The notes under the pieces are model-generated. The model was not told the DNA's origin, did no database searches, and was given only the letters and a program-made list of their open reading frames with translations. Shown one piece after another: positions 7,936 through 17,144 of a stretch of DNA of 36,786 bases. Position 1 is the stretch's first letter. Each line of letters opens with the position of its first letter. Source of the DNA: CACORA01 sp044234625 (GTDB lineage Bacteria > Planctomycetota > Planctomycetia > Pirellulales > UBA1268); the NCBI GenBank assembly GCA_044234625.1, contig JBIIIP010000015.1:1-36786 (forward strand). Direction: 5' to 3'. The translations under genes were made by a program, and so were the position numbers.

Positions 7936-9114
7936 ATGTTCTTTTCACCTGCAGGAAATCGTTCGCGGGTGCTTTCGGCGGCCGTACTGGCGGGCCTTGC
8001 CTGCGTCGCCGGGGCCGCCCCGGTCGCAGAGGATGGCGACGTGCCGCAGGCCGACGCCTTCGCCCCGCAAGACATCTCCATCGGAGAGCCGCTGCAACTG
8101 CCGTTTCAGCGCCGGGACGACGCGGTCGATCCCCTGCCCCGCCAGGCCCAGGCCCAGCCCGGTCAGTCCGCCCGCGAGCAGCGGCCCGCGGCGCCGTTCG
8201 CAGCCCCACAGCCATCCCCTCCGGCGGCCGACGCGGCCGGAGGCCCGCGGACGGTGCCATCCGCCCCGGCGAACGGCGGCGGCTGGCTGGGGCTTTCCGT
8301 TGACGACTCGATCGTCACCGGCCGGCTGGTCGTGGTCGATGTGGCACCGCACGGCCCGGCGGCAGTGGCCGGCATCGAACCGCGGGACGAGTTGTTGGCG
8401 ATCAATGGCACGCCGCTGCGGTCAGCCGACGATTTCGCAGGCGTGCTCGCCGCCATTGGCCCGGGCATGGAGGTGAAGATGGCCGTGAGCAAAGGGGATC
8501 ACCTCGACGAGATTGTCGTCGAGGCGGCTCCACGGCCCCGCGAATCGACCGCCCCGGCGTGGCAGCCGCTCACCGATTCCGCCCCGCCGACGCCGGCGGC
8601 TCCCAATCCCGTCGTCGTCGCTCCTCCGGCCGACCGGCTCGGGGAGCGGCAGCAGCCGCTCCCCGAGCCGCAGCAATTCGTGCCGCCCACCGCCCCGCCG
8701 GCCGTGGTTTCTGAGACGCTGCCCGCACCGGCGCTTTCGCGGGCCAATCCCCCGGCGGATGCGGGTGGCACGCAGAAAGGCCGCACCGCCCTCGGTGTGC
8801 GCACCGTACCGATCGACCCCACGATGCAGGCCCGGTTCCAGTTGCCCGAGCAGAGCGGCGCCTTCGTGATCGGTGTCGTCCACGACCTGCCCGCATCGAA
8901 GGCTGGCGTGCCTCCCGGAAGCGTGATCGTGGCAATCGACGACCAGCCGGTCCGCGACCCGGCGGATCTCTCCCGGCTCGTCACCAGCGGTCCGGTGGGA
9001 ACCCCGGTGCCGCTGCAGTTCGTGCTCCCCGGCGGCGAATCGCGGCGGATCGAGGTCCGGCTTCAGCCGCTCGATATGCCGCTCGAGAAGGCGCTTATCG
9101 GCGAGACGCCGTGA
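7936..9114 (+). CDS. exported double-PDZ-domain protein without a protease domain
   Basis: The 392-residue product begins with a signal peptide (MFFSPAGNRSRVLSAAVLAG, cleavage probably after AGA/AP). A GAAGGA ribosome site 7 nt upstream supports the ATG at 7936 over the GTG just before it. PDZ1 covers about residues 115-200 (GWLGLSVDDSIVTGRLVVVD, GPAAVAGIEPRDELLAINGTPL). A proline/alanine-rich linker follows, then PDZ2 at about 285-385 (ALGVRTVPI, SGAFVIGVV, ASKAGVPPGSVIVAIDDQPV). No serine-protease module is present, unlike DegP/HtrA, so it is more likely a periplasmic scaffold or peptide-binding protein. It converges on the acyltransferase gene with 5 nt between the stops. Partners are unknown. 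Confidence 0.85.
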   Translation: MFFSPAGNRSRVLSAAVLAGLACVAGAAPVAEDGDVPQADAFAPQDISIGEPLQLPFQRRDDAVDPLPRQAQAQPGQSAREQRPAAPFAAPQPSPPAADAAGGPRTVPSAPANGGGWLGLSVDDSIVTGRLVVVDVAPHGPAAVAGIEPRDELLAINGTPLRSADDFAGVLAAIGPGMEVKMAVSKGDHLDEIVVEAAPRPRESTAPAWQPLTDSAPPTPAAPNPVVVAPPADRLGERQQPLPEPQQFVPPTAPPAVVSETLPAPALSRANPPADAGGTQKGRTALGVRTVPIDPTMQARFQLPEQSGAFVIGVVHDLPASKAGVPPGSVIVAIDDQPVRDPADLSRLVTSGPVGTPVPLQFVLPGGESRRIEVRLQPLDMPLEKALIGETP

Positions 9115-9119
9115 CCGCG

Positions 9120-9926
9120 TCAGGCCGCCTCGGCGGCCGACACGGCCAGACCGACGCGCCGCATCTCATCCTCCAGCGACACGCCCGGCGGGCCCGGCAG
9201 CGCGGCCGCTTTGGCCGCGACGCGTGATGGCTCTTTGCGCACGAATCGCTCCCCGGCACGGCGCGCCCCGGATGCGGCCCATGCCTCCGCGTCGTCGGAA
9301 AGATGGACGAGCAGGCGTTCGACGCCGGCCCGATACCACTCGATGCCGTCGCGGTCGAGCGCGGGCGGCACGGCGATCGCCCGGCTCACCACGCCACGGG
9401 CCCGCGACCAAGGCCGCGGCACCGCGAACCGGTCCCAGGTGCCCAGCCGCCATGGCCGCGCGTAGCCGAATCCCATCGCCACGATGGGAATCTGCAGCGT
9501 GCTGGCCAGGAAAATGCAGCCCGCCGCCAGCCGCCGCCGCGGGCCGCGCGGGCCGTCGGGGGTGATCGTGAGGTTGCCGCGGGCCGCCCGCTCCGACAGT
9601 TCCCGCAGCGCGGTCGAGCCACCGTTGAACGTGCTGCCGCGGACCACGCCGAACCCCATCATCCGTGCCACCCGGTCGAGGATGTTCGCATCCCAGTGCC
9701 GCGACAAGAGCATCGAGATGTTGGAGTGGCCGCGCAGGCAGAGCGGCAGGAGGATGTTCTCGTGCCAGAAGATGTAGATCTTCGCGCCGCGGTATTCGGG
9801 ATGGACGGGATCGACGGTCGGGTCGCCGTAGTCGGCCCGGCAATCGAGCGTGCTCATCCACTGGCGGATACCGGCGGTCGAGACGAGCGACCAGGCGCCG
9901 ATGGCGAAGGGGGATTGCAGCCTCAT
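9120..9926 (-). CDS. lysophospholipid acyltransferase-type protein (DUF374-like)
   Basis: 268 residues from the ATG at 9926, which overlaps the dapF stop by one base (TGATG). The start is preferred over upstream in-frame codons because of this junction and because MRLQSPFAIGAWSLV then begins an N-terminal hydrophobic segment. Family features are IFWHENILLPL (acyltransferase histidine), LLSRHWDANILDRVARMMGFGVVRGS, GGSTALREL and the ITPDGPRGPRRRLAAG motif typical of DUF374/KDO-lipid A acyltransferase-like proteins. It probably transfers an acyl chain in lipid or lipid A-type assembly at the inner membrane. The exact substrate cannot be read from sequence. It is the third gene after an AsmA-like gene and dapF, which is consistent with an envelope role. 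Confidence 0.85.
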   Translation of the reverse strand: MRLQSPFAIGAWSLVSTAGIRQWMSTLDCRADYGDPTVDPVHPEYRGAKIYIFWHENILLPLCLRGHSNISMLLSRHWDANILDRVARMMGFGVVRGSTFNGGSTALRELSERAARGNLTITPDGPRGPRRRLAAGCIFLASTLQIPIVAMGFGYARPWRLGTWDRFAVPRPWSRARGVVSRAIAVPPALDRDGIEWYRAGVERLLVHLSDDAEAWAASGARRAGERFVRKEPSRVAAKAAALPGPPGVSLEDEMRRVGLAVSAAEAA

Positions 9927-10822
9927 CAGCCGTTGCCCTCCGGCCACGAGCCCTCGAAGACCTCTTCGGCGGGGCCGGTCATGAACACCTCGCCCCTGCC
10001 CGGCCACTCGAGCATGAGTTCACCGCCAGGCACCTCGGACACGATCCGCTGGCCGGAGCGTCCGGTGAGCACGCCCGCCACGCACACCGCCGCGGCGCCG
10101 GTGCCGCAGGCCATCGTGATCCCGCTGCCGCGTTCCCACGTGCGCATCCGCACGCGGTCGGCGGAGAGCACCTGCACGAAGTGCAGGTTCATGCGCCGCG
10201 GGAAGCTGGGGTGATGCTCCATCCGCGGGCCGATTTGCTCCAGCGGCACGCCGGCCACGTCGCGGCAGTAGAGCACGGCATGGGGATTTCCCATCGATAC
10301 GCAGGTCATCCGGGGGTCGAGGCCCGCCTCATCCCACCACGGCTCGCGGCCGCCGAGGGCGGGGCAGTCGGCGTCGATCACGCGGCCAGCGGCATCGGCC
10401 GGCACCGCCACGGGAATCTCGGCTGCCTGCAGCAGCGGCTCGCCCATCGCCACGCGGACCACGCTCCCGCGTGGCCCGACGCGGCGCACGTCGAGCATGA
10501 GCACGCCCCGGCCCGTCTCCACCGTGACCACGCCCTCCGGGGCGTGGCCGTGGGCCACGACGAGGTGGGCCACGCAACGGACACCGTTGCCGCACATCTC
10601 CGCCTCGCTCCCGTCGGCGTTGAACATCCGCATCCGCGCGGCGGCCTTGGTGGAGGGAAGGACGAGCACGAGACCATCTCCTCCGACGCCGAAGTGGCGG
10701 TCGGCGATCCGCGGAGCAAGGGCGGCGGGATCGGCGGGCGGGCGCTCGGTGAAGCAGTCGACATACACGTAGTCGTTGCCCGCGCCCTGCATCTTCACGA
10801 ACGTGAGTTTCTTGTCTGCCAT
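9926..10822 (-). CDS. dapF: diaminopimelate epimerase
   Basis: Interconverts LL- and meso-diaminopimelate for lysine and peptidoglycan synthesis; cytosolic and cofactor-free with two cysteines. Both are visible: Cys77 in AEMCGNGVRC and Cys239 in MACGTGAAA. Other family segments are KMQGAGNDYVYVD at 10-22, FGVGGDGLVLV at 44-54 and VSMGNPHAVL at 175-184. The length of 298 is normal to slightly long. The start ATG at 10822 lacks a convincing Shine-Dalgarno sequence at normal spacing. The gene follows the AsmA-like gene by 99 nt and runs straight into the acyltransferase gene. Confidence 0.97.
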   Translation of the reverse strand: MADKKLTFVKMQGAGNDYVYVDCFTERPPADPAALAPRIADRHFGVGGDGLVLVLPSTKAAARMRMFNADGSEAEMCGNGVRCVAHLVVAHGHAPEGVVTVETGRGVLMLDVRRVGPRGSVVRVAMGEPLLQAAEIPVAVPADAAGRVIDADCPALGGREPWWDEAGLDPRMTCVSMGNPHAVLYCRDVAGVPLEQIGPRMEHHPSFPRRMNLHFVQVLSADRVRMRTWERGSGITMACGTGAAAVCVAGVLTGRSGQRIVSEVPGGELMLEWPGRGEVFMTGPAEEVFEGSWPEGNG

Positions 10823-10921
10823 CCTCGTCGCCCATCCATCGGCACTTTGCCTTCGGTCACTCTACCGCGGCCGGCCCTTCCGCGTCGGCCCGTGCCGGCA
10901 AGGATTTCGCCATCCTCCCGG

Positions 10922-13900
10922 TCACCGCGACTGCTCCCGGCGCTCGCGACGGGCCTCCCGCAGCCCGTCGGGGCCGCGCTGCTGGGCCTGGAGCCGTTGC
11001 AGGGCGGCGGCCAGCGTGGGAAACGCCTCGGTGGAGAGTTCCGGCTGGGCAAGGGTGCCGTCCACGTGGATCAGCATGAATTGCCCGCTGGCCCCGCCGA
11101 GCACCCGCTTCATGACGGGCAATTGCTCCTCGGCATCGCCCATGATCGACCGGAACACGAGCCGCACGTTGGAGTCGAAATCGACCTCGCCGGCCCCGAC
11201 GAGGCTGATCGCGTCGCCCGAAAGTTCGATCGTGTCGAGGTAGGCGTGGGGGCCCTCGATGCGGAAGTCGACGAGGCTCGACCCGAAGGCGTTGCGATCC
11301 GGCGCCTTGACCCGCAGCACCTTGAGCAGCGCCACCACCAGCGGGAGTTCGTAGATCGCCGCGTCCCGCAGCCGCACCTGCCCCCTGCCGAGCAGCGAAT
11401 GCGTGCCCGCGCGAAGGCCGCTGAGCTCGACACTTCCCGTGAGCCGGCCCTTGAACCGCTGTCCGCCGTCGGCCGCGGGCAGGGCCGCGCCGGCGAGCCG
11501 CTGGAGGTCGGCATCGTTGAGCGCGGCGGCGATGGAGAAGGCCCCGGCCTCGTCGGCCGTGACGCGCCCATCGACCGCCAGCGTGCCGCCGGCCACCCGC
11601 GCCTCCACGCGCCGCGGCCGCGGGTTCTCCGTATCGCCGGCGACCATGCCGAACCGCACGCCCGACGCATCCATCGCCAGCGGGCCGGTGATCTTCGTCA
11701 ACTGCACCGTCCGCCACATCGCGCTGTCGACTGCCACATCGCCGAAGGCCTGCCAGGTGCGGCCGTCGCTTGAGCCGCGCAGCCGCACACCGCCGTGCAC
11801 GTGCTCCAAGGGAATCCCCACGTCGACGCTTCCCTGCTCCATGTCGATCACCAGATCCCATGCGGCCGCCGGGGGCGGTGTGGCGGCCGCCGGGGGCGGT
11901 GGGGCTCCTGCCGGCCCGCCGGGGGAGGCGGCGGCTGCCGGCGCGGGCGTGGTCGAGTAGATGTCGAGCGCCCCGGAGAGCGACATCAGGCCGCGGGGCC
12001 GGATGGCGGCGATCGCCCGCTGCACGCCCGCGGGCAGGGCCTGCACCACGTCGTGGTCGGCACGAAAGCGGTCAGCCGAGAGCTGGGCGAACGACACATG
12101 CCAGCCGCCGGCGGGCGTGAAGCGGCAGGTGCCCTCCGCGGCCACCGTGGTCCGCGCGTGCATGCCGCGCACGCCGTCGAACCGCATCACGCCGTCCTTC
12201 CACACGAGCTTCCCCTCGAGCTGCTCGAGGCGATAGGGAAACCACGCCGGCTCGATCGACACCGTCCGCCCGTGGGGCGTGGCCTCGAGTTCGACCTCCG
12301 TTTTTCGCGCCTTGACGTGATGCCGCACCGTGGCTGTGAACTCGGCATTGCCGCGCGGGTCGAGGTCGTCCCAGATGCGTCGCATGCCGGGCGGCAGGGC
12401 GTCGCGCAGCTCGCGCTCGAGCACGACACCGGCCCCGGAGAGGTGGAGCGTGAGCGTGCCGTCGCCGTCTGCCCCGGGCACGAGGCCGCCACTGCACCGC
12501 ACGAGCCCGGTGTCGTTGGCGCCGACCAGATCGTGGAAGGTCCAGTGGCCACGGTCCATGCGGATGTTGCCCGACACGTTCGTGAGCGGATACGGGAAGC
12601 CCGCGTAGGACATGCTTCCCTGCACAAGACGGATTCCCAACGTGTTGGCATGCCCCCCGGCCACCGTCGGCCCGCGGTCGTGGCGGAAGACGAAATCGAA
12701 CGTGCCCGCGGCCCGCAGCGTGCGCACGATCTCGGCGCTGCGGGGAGGCATGGCGGCGAGGAGAGCGTCGTCAATCCGCATGCCATCGCCGCGCACCTCC
12801 ACGTGGCCGGTCGCTCCCTCGGGGGCGAACGTGAAGCCTCCCGTGACCCCGACCGGATGCCCGCCCGCTTGGCCGGTGAGGTGCAGCGACAGCGACCGGC
12901 CTTCGAGCACGGCCGTGCCGACCGTGCGGTCGAGCCGGTAGGGGAAGCGGTAGTGGGTCAGCGACACGTTGCGGCACCGCACCGACACCCGCGGGTCGAG
13001 CACGCCGCTGCGCCGCGTGAATTGGGCGCGCACGTCGACCTCGCCGGCGGGGAGCAGCTTCCGCCACCACGCCGCGGCGGCCTCGGGCAGCAGGTCCTCC
13101 CAGTGCCGGGCCACGATCAGTCGCTCCGCCTCGAAGACGGCCTCGAGATCGCCCCCCGCGGTCCAGCCGTGGAGCCGGCCCGAGCCGCGGAGCAGCGTCG
13201 AACCGGTATGGCCCTGCAGGGACTGCACGTGGAGCCCCGAGCGATCGGCGGTGAACGTCGCCGAGACGTCACTGACGGCGAACGGCAGCGCGGGATGCTC
13301 GAACCGCCCCGAGTCGAGCCGCCCCTGCACCGCGAAGCTGAGGCGGTCGAGGTCGGCGGCCGGGCCGCTCACCCGCCACCCCAGCGCCACGCGGCCGCGA
13401 ACGCCTTCGATGGCCTTCCGCACCTGCGCGGGCAGCGGCTCCGCGGTGGGCAAGGCCGCCACCAGCCGCGGCGACACCTCGAGCGATTCGAGCGTGCCGG
13501 CCAACTCGAAGGCGCCGCCGACGACGGCGACTCGGCCCTCGAAACTGGCCCGGTCGAAGAAGTCCGCCGACGCGGCGCCGCGAACCGTGGCCCACGTCGC
13601 GCCGTCGGCGGTTGCCGGCTGAACATCGAGGGCGATCTGCCGCAGCGTCGTGCGCGACTGCCGCCGGGCGTCGTCGATAAGCACGGTGGCGTCTTCGATC
13701 ACGATCGGAACGATCGCCCCTGCGGCGCGGCGTTCGAGCAACGCGGCGATCGTCCACGGTCCCTCGGCGTTCCTCGCCACGTGCACGACCGGCCGGCGCA
13801 CCCGCACGGCCGTGATCTGCGGCGGACCCGCGGCCAGTTCGGCGAGGCTCGTGCCGCACGCCAGGCGGATTTCGTCGATCCACACCAGTTGCCGCCATTG

Positions 13901-14146
13901 CTGCGGCAGCCGCGGATCGACCAGCGACACGCCGCGGATTACGATCCCCTCGCCATCGGCCAGGCTCGCCCCCTGCACCTGCACCTGTAGCGCGGGAAAC
14001 TCCTCGGCCAGGCGTTTCTGTACGCGCGACCGCACCTGGTCGTCGATACGACCGGCGCCGACAGCGCCGGCGGCGATCACGGCAGCCACCGTCACGGGCA
14101 CGGCCCACCGCACGAGGGTCCAGAGGGTATCGGCGAGCGAGTTCAC
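10922..14146 (-). CDS. large AsmA-like (YhdP/TamB-type) envelope protein
   Basis: About 1074 residues from the GTG at 14146 (MNSLADTLWTLV...). The frame stays open to 14596, but that part overlaps the divergent MFS gene and its promoter, so a start near 14146 is likely; TTG at 14233 is an alternative. One N-terminal membrane segment (WTLVRWAVPVTVAAVIAAGA) is followed by a long series of beta-rich repeats with the recurring pattern of asymmetric AsmA/DUF3971 proteins. A Pro/Ala-rich insert (about residues 735-765, partly encoded by a short DNA repeat near 11870-11900) precedes the AsmA-like C-terminal region (LRDAAIYELPLVVALLKVL, ISLVGAGEVDFDSNVRLVF). Such proteins are thought to bridge the periplasm and move lipids. 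Neighbouring dapF and an acyltransferase fit an envelope function. Confidence 0.82.
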   Translation of the reverse strand: MNSLADTLWTLVRWAVPVTVAAVIAAGAVGAGRIDDQVRSRVQKRLAEEFPALQVQVQGASLADGEGIVIRGVSLVDPRLPQQWRQLVWIDEIRLACGTSLAELAAGPPQITAVRVRRPVVHVARNAEGPWTIAALLERRAAGAIVPIVIEDATVLIDDARRQSRTTLRQIALDVQPATADGATWATVRGAASADFFDRASFEGRVAVVGGAFELAGTLESLEVSPRLVAALPTAEPLPAQVRKAIEGVRGRVALGWRVSGPAADLDRLSFAVQGRLDSGRFEHPALPFAVSDVSATFTADRSGLHVQSLQGHTGSTLLRGSGRLHGWTAGGDLEAVFEAERLIVARHWEDLLPEAAAAWWRKLLPAGEVDVRAQFTRRSGVLDPRVSVRCRNVSLTHYRFPYRLDRTVGTAVLEGRSLSLHLTGQAGGHPVGVTGGFTFAPEGATGHVEVRGDGMRIDDALLAAMPPRSAEIVRTLRAAGTFDFVFRHDRGPTVAGGHANTLGIRLVQGSMSYAGFPYPLTNVSGNIRMDRGHWTFHDLVGANDTGLVRCSGGLVPGADGDGTLTLHLSGAGVVLERELRDALPPGMRRIWDDLDPRGNAEFTATVRHHVKARKTEVELEATPHGRTVSIEPAWFPYRLEQLEGKLVWKDGVMRFDGVRGMHARTTVAAEGTCRFTPAGGWHVSFAQLSADRFRADHDVVQALPAGVQRAIAAIRPRGLMSLSGALDIYSTTPAPAAAASPGGPAGAPPPPAAATPPPAAAWDLVIDMEQGSVDVGIPLEHVHGGVRLRGSSDGRTWQAFGDVAVDSAMWRTVQLTKITGPLAMDASGVRFGMVAGDTENPRPRRVEARVAGGTLAVDGRVTADEAGAFSIAAALNDADLQRLAGAALPAADGGQRFKGRLTGSVELSGLRAGTHSLLGRGQVRLRDAAIYELPLVVALLKVLRVKAPDRNAFGSSLVDFRIEGPHAYLDTIELSGDAISLVGAGEVDFDSNVRLVFRSIMGDAEEQLPVMKRVLGGASGQFMLIHVDGTLAQPELSTEAFPTLAAALQRLQAQQRGPDGLREARRERREQSR

Positions 14147-14203
14147 GAAGTGGCCAGCGGCGCGGAGTCTCTCCGTCTCCCGCGCGATCGCGCGCGGGGC
14201 GGG

Positions 14204-14233
14204 AAAGTAGGTGGGCCGGCCATACGCGGTCAA
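14204..14233 (-). promoter_or_regulatory. weak candidate promoter of the AsmA-like gene
   Basis: Minus-strand TTGACC (14233-14228), an 18-nt spacer and TACTTT (14209-14204). The -35 is good and the -10 poor. Transcription would start near 14197, about 50 nt before the GTG at 14146, and the leader would contain the palindrome CGCGCGATCGCGCG (14181-14194). Confidence 0.35.
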
Positions 14234-14292
14234 GCCGCGGGGCGGCCGGGCACGGAGGGAAAATCTTGGCGTTTCCGCGGCCTTCGGCGGCT

Positions 14293-14301
14293 TGCTATAG
14301 T
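14293..14301 (+). promoter_or_regulatory. extended -10 promoter of the MFS gene
   Basis: TGCTATAGT, an extended -10 element, lies 47 nt before the ATG at 14349; no good -35 is seen. The predicted transcript would start near 14308. GGGGA at 14338-14342, 6 nt before the ATG, is a reasonable ribosome site and fixes the start. Confidence 0.5.
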
Positions 14302-14348
14302 TCCCGCTTCGCCTGTCTTTCCACTTGGCCATTCCCTGGGGAATCCGC

Positions 14349-15944
14349 ATGCACGCGAACCACACGCCCTCCGTCTCGTCCGACCTCGCCGGAGCCACGC
14401 CCAACGCCCACCGTCTTCTGTGGGCCGGATTCATGGCGATCCTGGCGGCCGGCGTCGGCTTCGCCATCCGTGGCGGCATCCTCGACAACTGGGTGGAGCA
14501 GTTCGGCTTCACCCAGGAGCAGGTCGGCAAGATCACCGGTGCCGGCCTCTCCGGGTTTTGCTTCGGCATCATCATCGGAGGCGTGATCGTCGACAAAATC
14601 GGCTACGGCAAGCTCGTCGCCCTCGCCCTGCTGGGCCATATCGTCTCGGCCTTCGTCACGCTCGGCGCCTCGGCGCCCGACTCGGCCTACCAGATTCTCT
14701 TCTGGGGCACGTTCATCTTCGCCTTCGCCAACGGCACGCTGGAGGCGGTGGCCAACCCGCTCGTGGCCACGGTCTTCCCGCACAACCGCACCCATTACCT
14801 CAACATCCTCCATGCCAGCTGGCCCGCGGGCATGGTGCTGGGCACGGTGGCCGGATGGTATCTCGATGACAAGCTCCACTGGGACTGGAAGTGGCAGCTC
14901 GCCCTGTACCTCGTGCCGACCGCGATCTACGCCCTGATGTTCCTGGGCCAGAAGTTTCCCCGGTCGGAGGCTGCCGAGAAGGGGGCAAGCTTCGTGGAAA
15001 TGTTCCGCGACGTGGGGATCCTCGGGGCCGCCGTGGCGTGCTCGTTACTCGCCCTGTTCTTCGGCGACATTCTCAAGGCCTTCATTCCCGACCAGGCGGC
15101 CGTGGCTGGCTACGCCCTCGGCGGCCTGCTGCTGCTGGCCGTCGCCCTGATGACGAAGTTCTCGATCGGCTCGGTGATGCTCTTCATCCTCTTCATTACC
15201 CACGCCCTCGTGGGCGCGGTCGAGCTGGGCACCGATAGCTGGATCCAGAACATCACCGGCAACCTCTTCTCCTCGGAGCAGGGCAAGGCGCTCTTCATCT
15301 GGACTTCGGCGATCATGTTTGGCCTGCGGTTCTGCGCCCACTTCATCGAGTCGCGGCTCCGCCTCTCCCCCATCGGTCTCCTCCTGGTGTCGGCCGTGCT
15401 GGCTTGGATCGGGCTGCGGATGGCGAGTGGGATGACGACGTTCACCATCGCCCTCGCGGCACTGGGCGTCTACGCCGTGGGGAAGACGTTCTTCTGGCCG
15501 ACGATGCTCGCGGTGGTGGGAGACCGTTTCCCGCAGACGGGCGCCGTGGCGATGTCGATCATGGGTGGCATCGGCATGCTCTCGGCCGGCCTGATCGGCG
15601 GGCCGGGCCTCGGCTACTGCAAGGATCGGTTCGCCGGTGAGACGCTCCGCGCCTCCGATGCCGCGGTCTACGAGGCCTACCGCTCGGAGAAGCCGAGCCG
15701 CTTCCTCAACCTGCCCGCATCCGAGATTTTCGGCCTCGACGGGCAGAAGGTGGCGGCCGCGCGGAAGGCCGGGGCCGACGCCACGGAAGACCAGAAGGTG
15801 GCCCTCGCCGCCGACCAGCAGGGCGACCGTGACACGCTCAAGGCCGACTCCTTCATCCCGGCCACGATGGCCGGGATCTACCTGCTGTTTCTGCTCTACT
15901 TCGCCAGCATCGGCGGCTACCGGCGCGTCGAGATGAAATCCTGA
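14349..15944 (+). CDS. MFS transporter
   Basis: 531-residue integral membrane protein with about 12 hydrophobic segments. After a short cytoplasmic N-terminus come LLWAGFMAILAAGVGFAI, the FTQEQVGKITGAG loop, FGIIIGGVIVDKIGYGKLV (the typical loop 2-3 region with an acidic and a basic residue), and symmetrical later helices (LFIWTSAIMFGLRFCAHFIESRL, VGKTFFWPTMLAVVGDRFPQTGAVAMSIMGG). A soluble insert of roughly 85 residues rich in Ala, Asp and Lys lies between the penultimate and last helices, which is unusual for MFS. Substrate cannot be read; fucose/nucleoside-permease-like relatives are possible. Its last 28 bases overlap the 3' end of tilS on the other strand. Confidence 0.85.
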   Translation: MHANHTPSVSSDLAGATPNAHRLLWAGFMAILAAGVGFAIRGGILDNWVEQFGFTQEQVGKITGAGLSGFCFGIIIGGVIVDKIGYGKLVALALLGHIVSAFVTLGASAPDSAYQILFWGTFIFAFANGTLEAVANPLVATVFPHNRTHYLNILHASWPAGMVLGTVAGWYLDDKLHWDWKWQLALYLVPTAIYALMFLGQKFPRSEAAEKGASFVEMFRDVGILGAAVACSLLALFFGDILKAFIPDQAAVAGYALGGLLLLAVALMTKFSIGSVMLFILFITHALVGAVELGTDSWIQNITGNLFSSEQGKALFIWTSAIMFGLRFCAHFIESRLRLSPIGLLLVSAVLAWIGLRMASGMTTFTIALAALGVYAVGKTFFWPTMLAVVGDRFPQTGAVAMSIMGGIGMLSAGLIGGPGLGYCKDRFAGETLRASDAAVYEAYRSEKPSRFLNLPASEIFGLDGQKVAAARKAGADATEDQKVALAADQQGDRDTLKADSFIPATMAGIYLLFLLYFASIGGYRRVEMKS

Positions 15945-16978
15945 GCGGGCCCGACGACGAGCGTCCGCGCTGGCCCCGCGGCGGCCCGGATGCGGCCCGG
16001 GCACTCGACGGCGGCGGCGGGTTGGTCACCGGCCACCGCCGCCAGGAGGCGCGCGAGGCCGCGGTAATGACGCTCGGTCATGTCGCGCTGCGGCCATCCC
16101 TGCCGGCACCAGGCCGTGCGAAAGACTTCCGCCACGAGCTGCGGGTCGAGACCGGCGAACGGCGCGGCCTGCAGCACGAGCGCTCCCGCCGGGCCGTGCA
16201 AGGAATGGATCTCGAGGAGATGGTCGGCAGCGCTGGCGAGCGCCGCGGCAGCCTGCGCCGCATGCTCCCCGAGGCGGACGAGCGCCGCGGTGGCCGCCGG
16301 GTAGGGTCCGGTCTGGCAGCGGGCGATGATCTCGTGCCGGAGAAAGTTGCGGGCCAGGCTGGTGTCGAGGTTGGACGCATCGTCGCACCACGTGGCGCCG
16401 CGGGCGGCCAGCCACGTGCGCACGGCCGCCCGGGAGAGGCCGAGGAGGGGCCGCACGACGGCGATGCCGTCGGCCAGTTCCCGCGCCGCGGGCATGCCGG
16501 CGAGGCCAGCGAGGCCCGTCCCACGGAGCGCGCGGTGGAGGATCGTTTCGGCCTGGTCATCGGCGGTATGGGCGAGGGCCACGCGCCGCGCGCCCGCTTC
16601 TTGGGCCGCCTCCGTGAAGAACCCGTACCGAAGCCGGCGGGCACGGGCCTCGACGCCCTCCCCGCGGACGCCGTCCGCCGACCGCACCGCGAGACGGCGG
16701 GTCACGAAGGGCAGTTGCAGTTCGGCGGCGGCGGCAGCGACGAACATGCGATCGGTCGCCGCCTCCACGCGAAGATCATGCTCCGCGTGCGCCACGATCA
16801 GCCGGGTTGGCCCCTGCCGCGCGGTGGCGAGCTGGCTCATGCCGAGAAGCAACGCCATGCTGTCGGGCCCGCCCGATACCCCGATCACCAGCGGCGCGGC
16901 CCAGGCTCCGTCTTCGGAAAGGGCGGCGCGGAGGGCGTCGAGAAACGGGTCGGCGGCAGCGGCTGTGGATGGGGCCAT
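15917..16978 (-). CDS. tilS: tRNA(Ile)-lysidine synthetase
   Basis: Converts C34 of the CAU-anticodon isoleucine tRNA to lysidine using ATP and lysine, allowing AUA decoding. 353 residues from the ATG at 16978, chosen because AGGA lies 7 nt upstream; further upstream codons add a Pro/Arg-rich extension. The PP-loop reads VIGVSGGPDSMALL with SGGPDS at 35-40. HTADDQAETILHRALRGTGLAGLAGM and SLARNFLRHEII are further TilS hallmarks. The C-terminal substrate domain is short. It converges with the MFS gene, overlapping by 28 nt, and diverges from the lipoprotein gene with 166 nt between starts. Confidence 0.93.
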   Translation of the reverse strand: MAPSTAAAADPFLDALRAALSEDGAWAAPLVIGVSGGPDSMALLLGMSQLATARQGPTRLIVAHAEHDLRVEAATDRMFVAAAAAELQLPFVTRRLAVRSADGVRGEGVEARARRLRYGFFTEAAQEAGARRVALAHTADDQAETILHRALRGTGLAGLAGMPAARELADGIAVVRPLLGLSRAAVRTWLAARGATWCDDASNLDTSLARNFLRHEIIARCQTGPYPAATAALVRLGEHAAQAAAALASAADHLLEIHSLHGPAGALVLQAAPFAGLDPQLVAEVFRTAWCRQGWPQRDMTERHYRGLARLLAAVAGDQPAAAVECPGRIRAAAGPARTLVVGPAQDFISTRR

Positions 16979-17072
16979 GGCTTTTCCTGATGGTATCCCA
17001 CCGCCGTGGTATGGCGTTGCCGGCCGCGGGGGAACACGGGCCGGGGCTGATTTCCCCGGTCGTGAAGCGGCA

Positions 17073-17101
17073 TTGAGCCGCCGCCCGACCGCCACTACCT
17101 T
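17073..17101 (+). promoter_or_regulatory. weak candidate promoter of the lipoprotein gene
   Basis: TTGAGC (17073-17078), a 17-nt spacer and TACCTT (17096-17101), 44 nt before the ATG at 17145. Spacing is ideal but both boxes are imperfect. Confidence 0.3.
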
Positions 17102-17144
17102 CCCCGCTCACGGAGAGCGGTACCGTTTCCTCGAGGATTTCTCC

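Noticed and set aside
4425..7936. Long plus-strand frames antisense to the ATP-grasp and dnaA genes
   Set aside because: Low-complexity composition and motif-rich genes on the other strand.
11795..13990. Plus-strand frame antisense to the AsmA-like gene
   Set aside because: Same artefact; Arg/His-rich with no recognisable domain.
16326..17144. N-terminal extension of the lipoprotein gene
   Set aside because: The frame upstream is antisense to tilS; the signal peptide and ribosome site fix the start at 17145.
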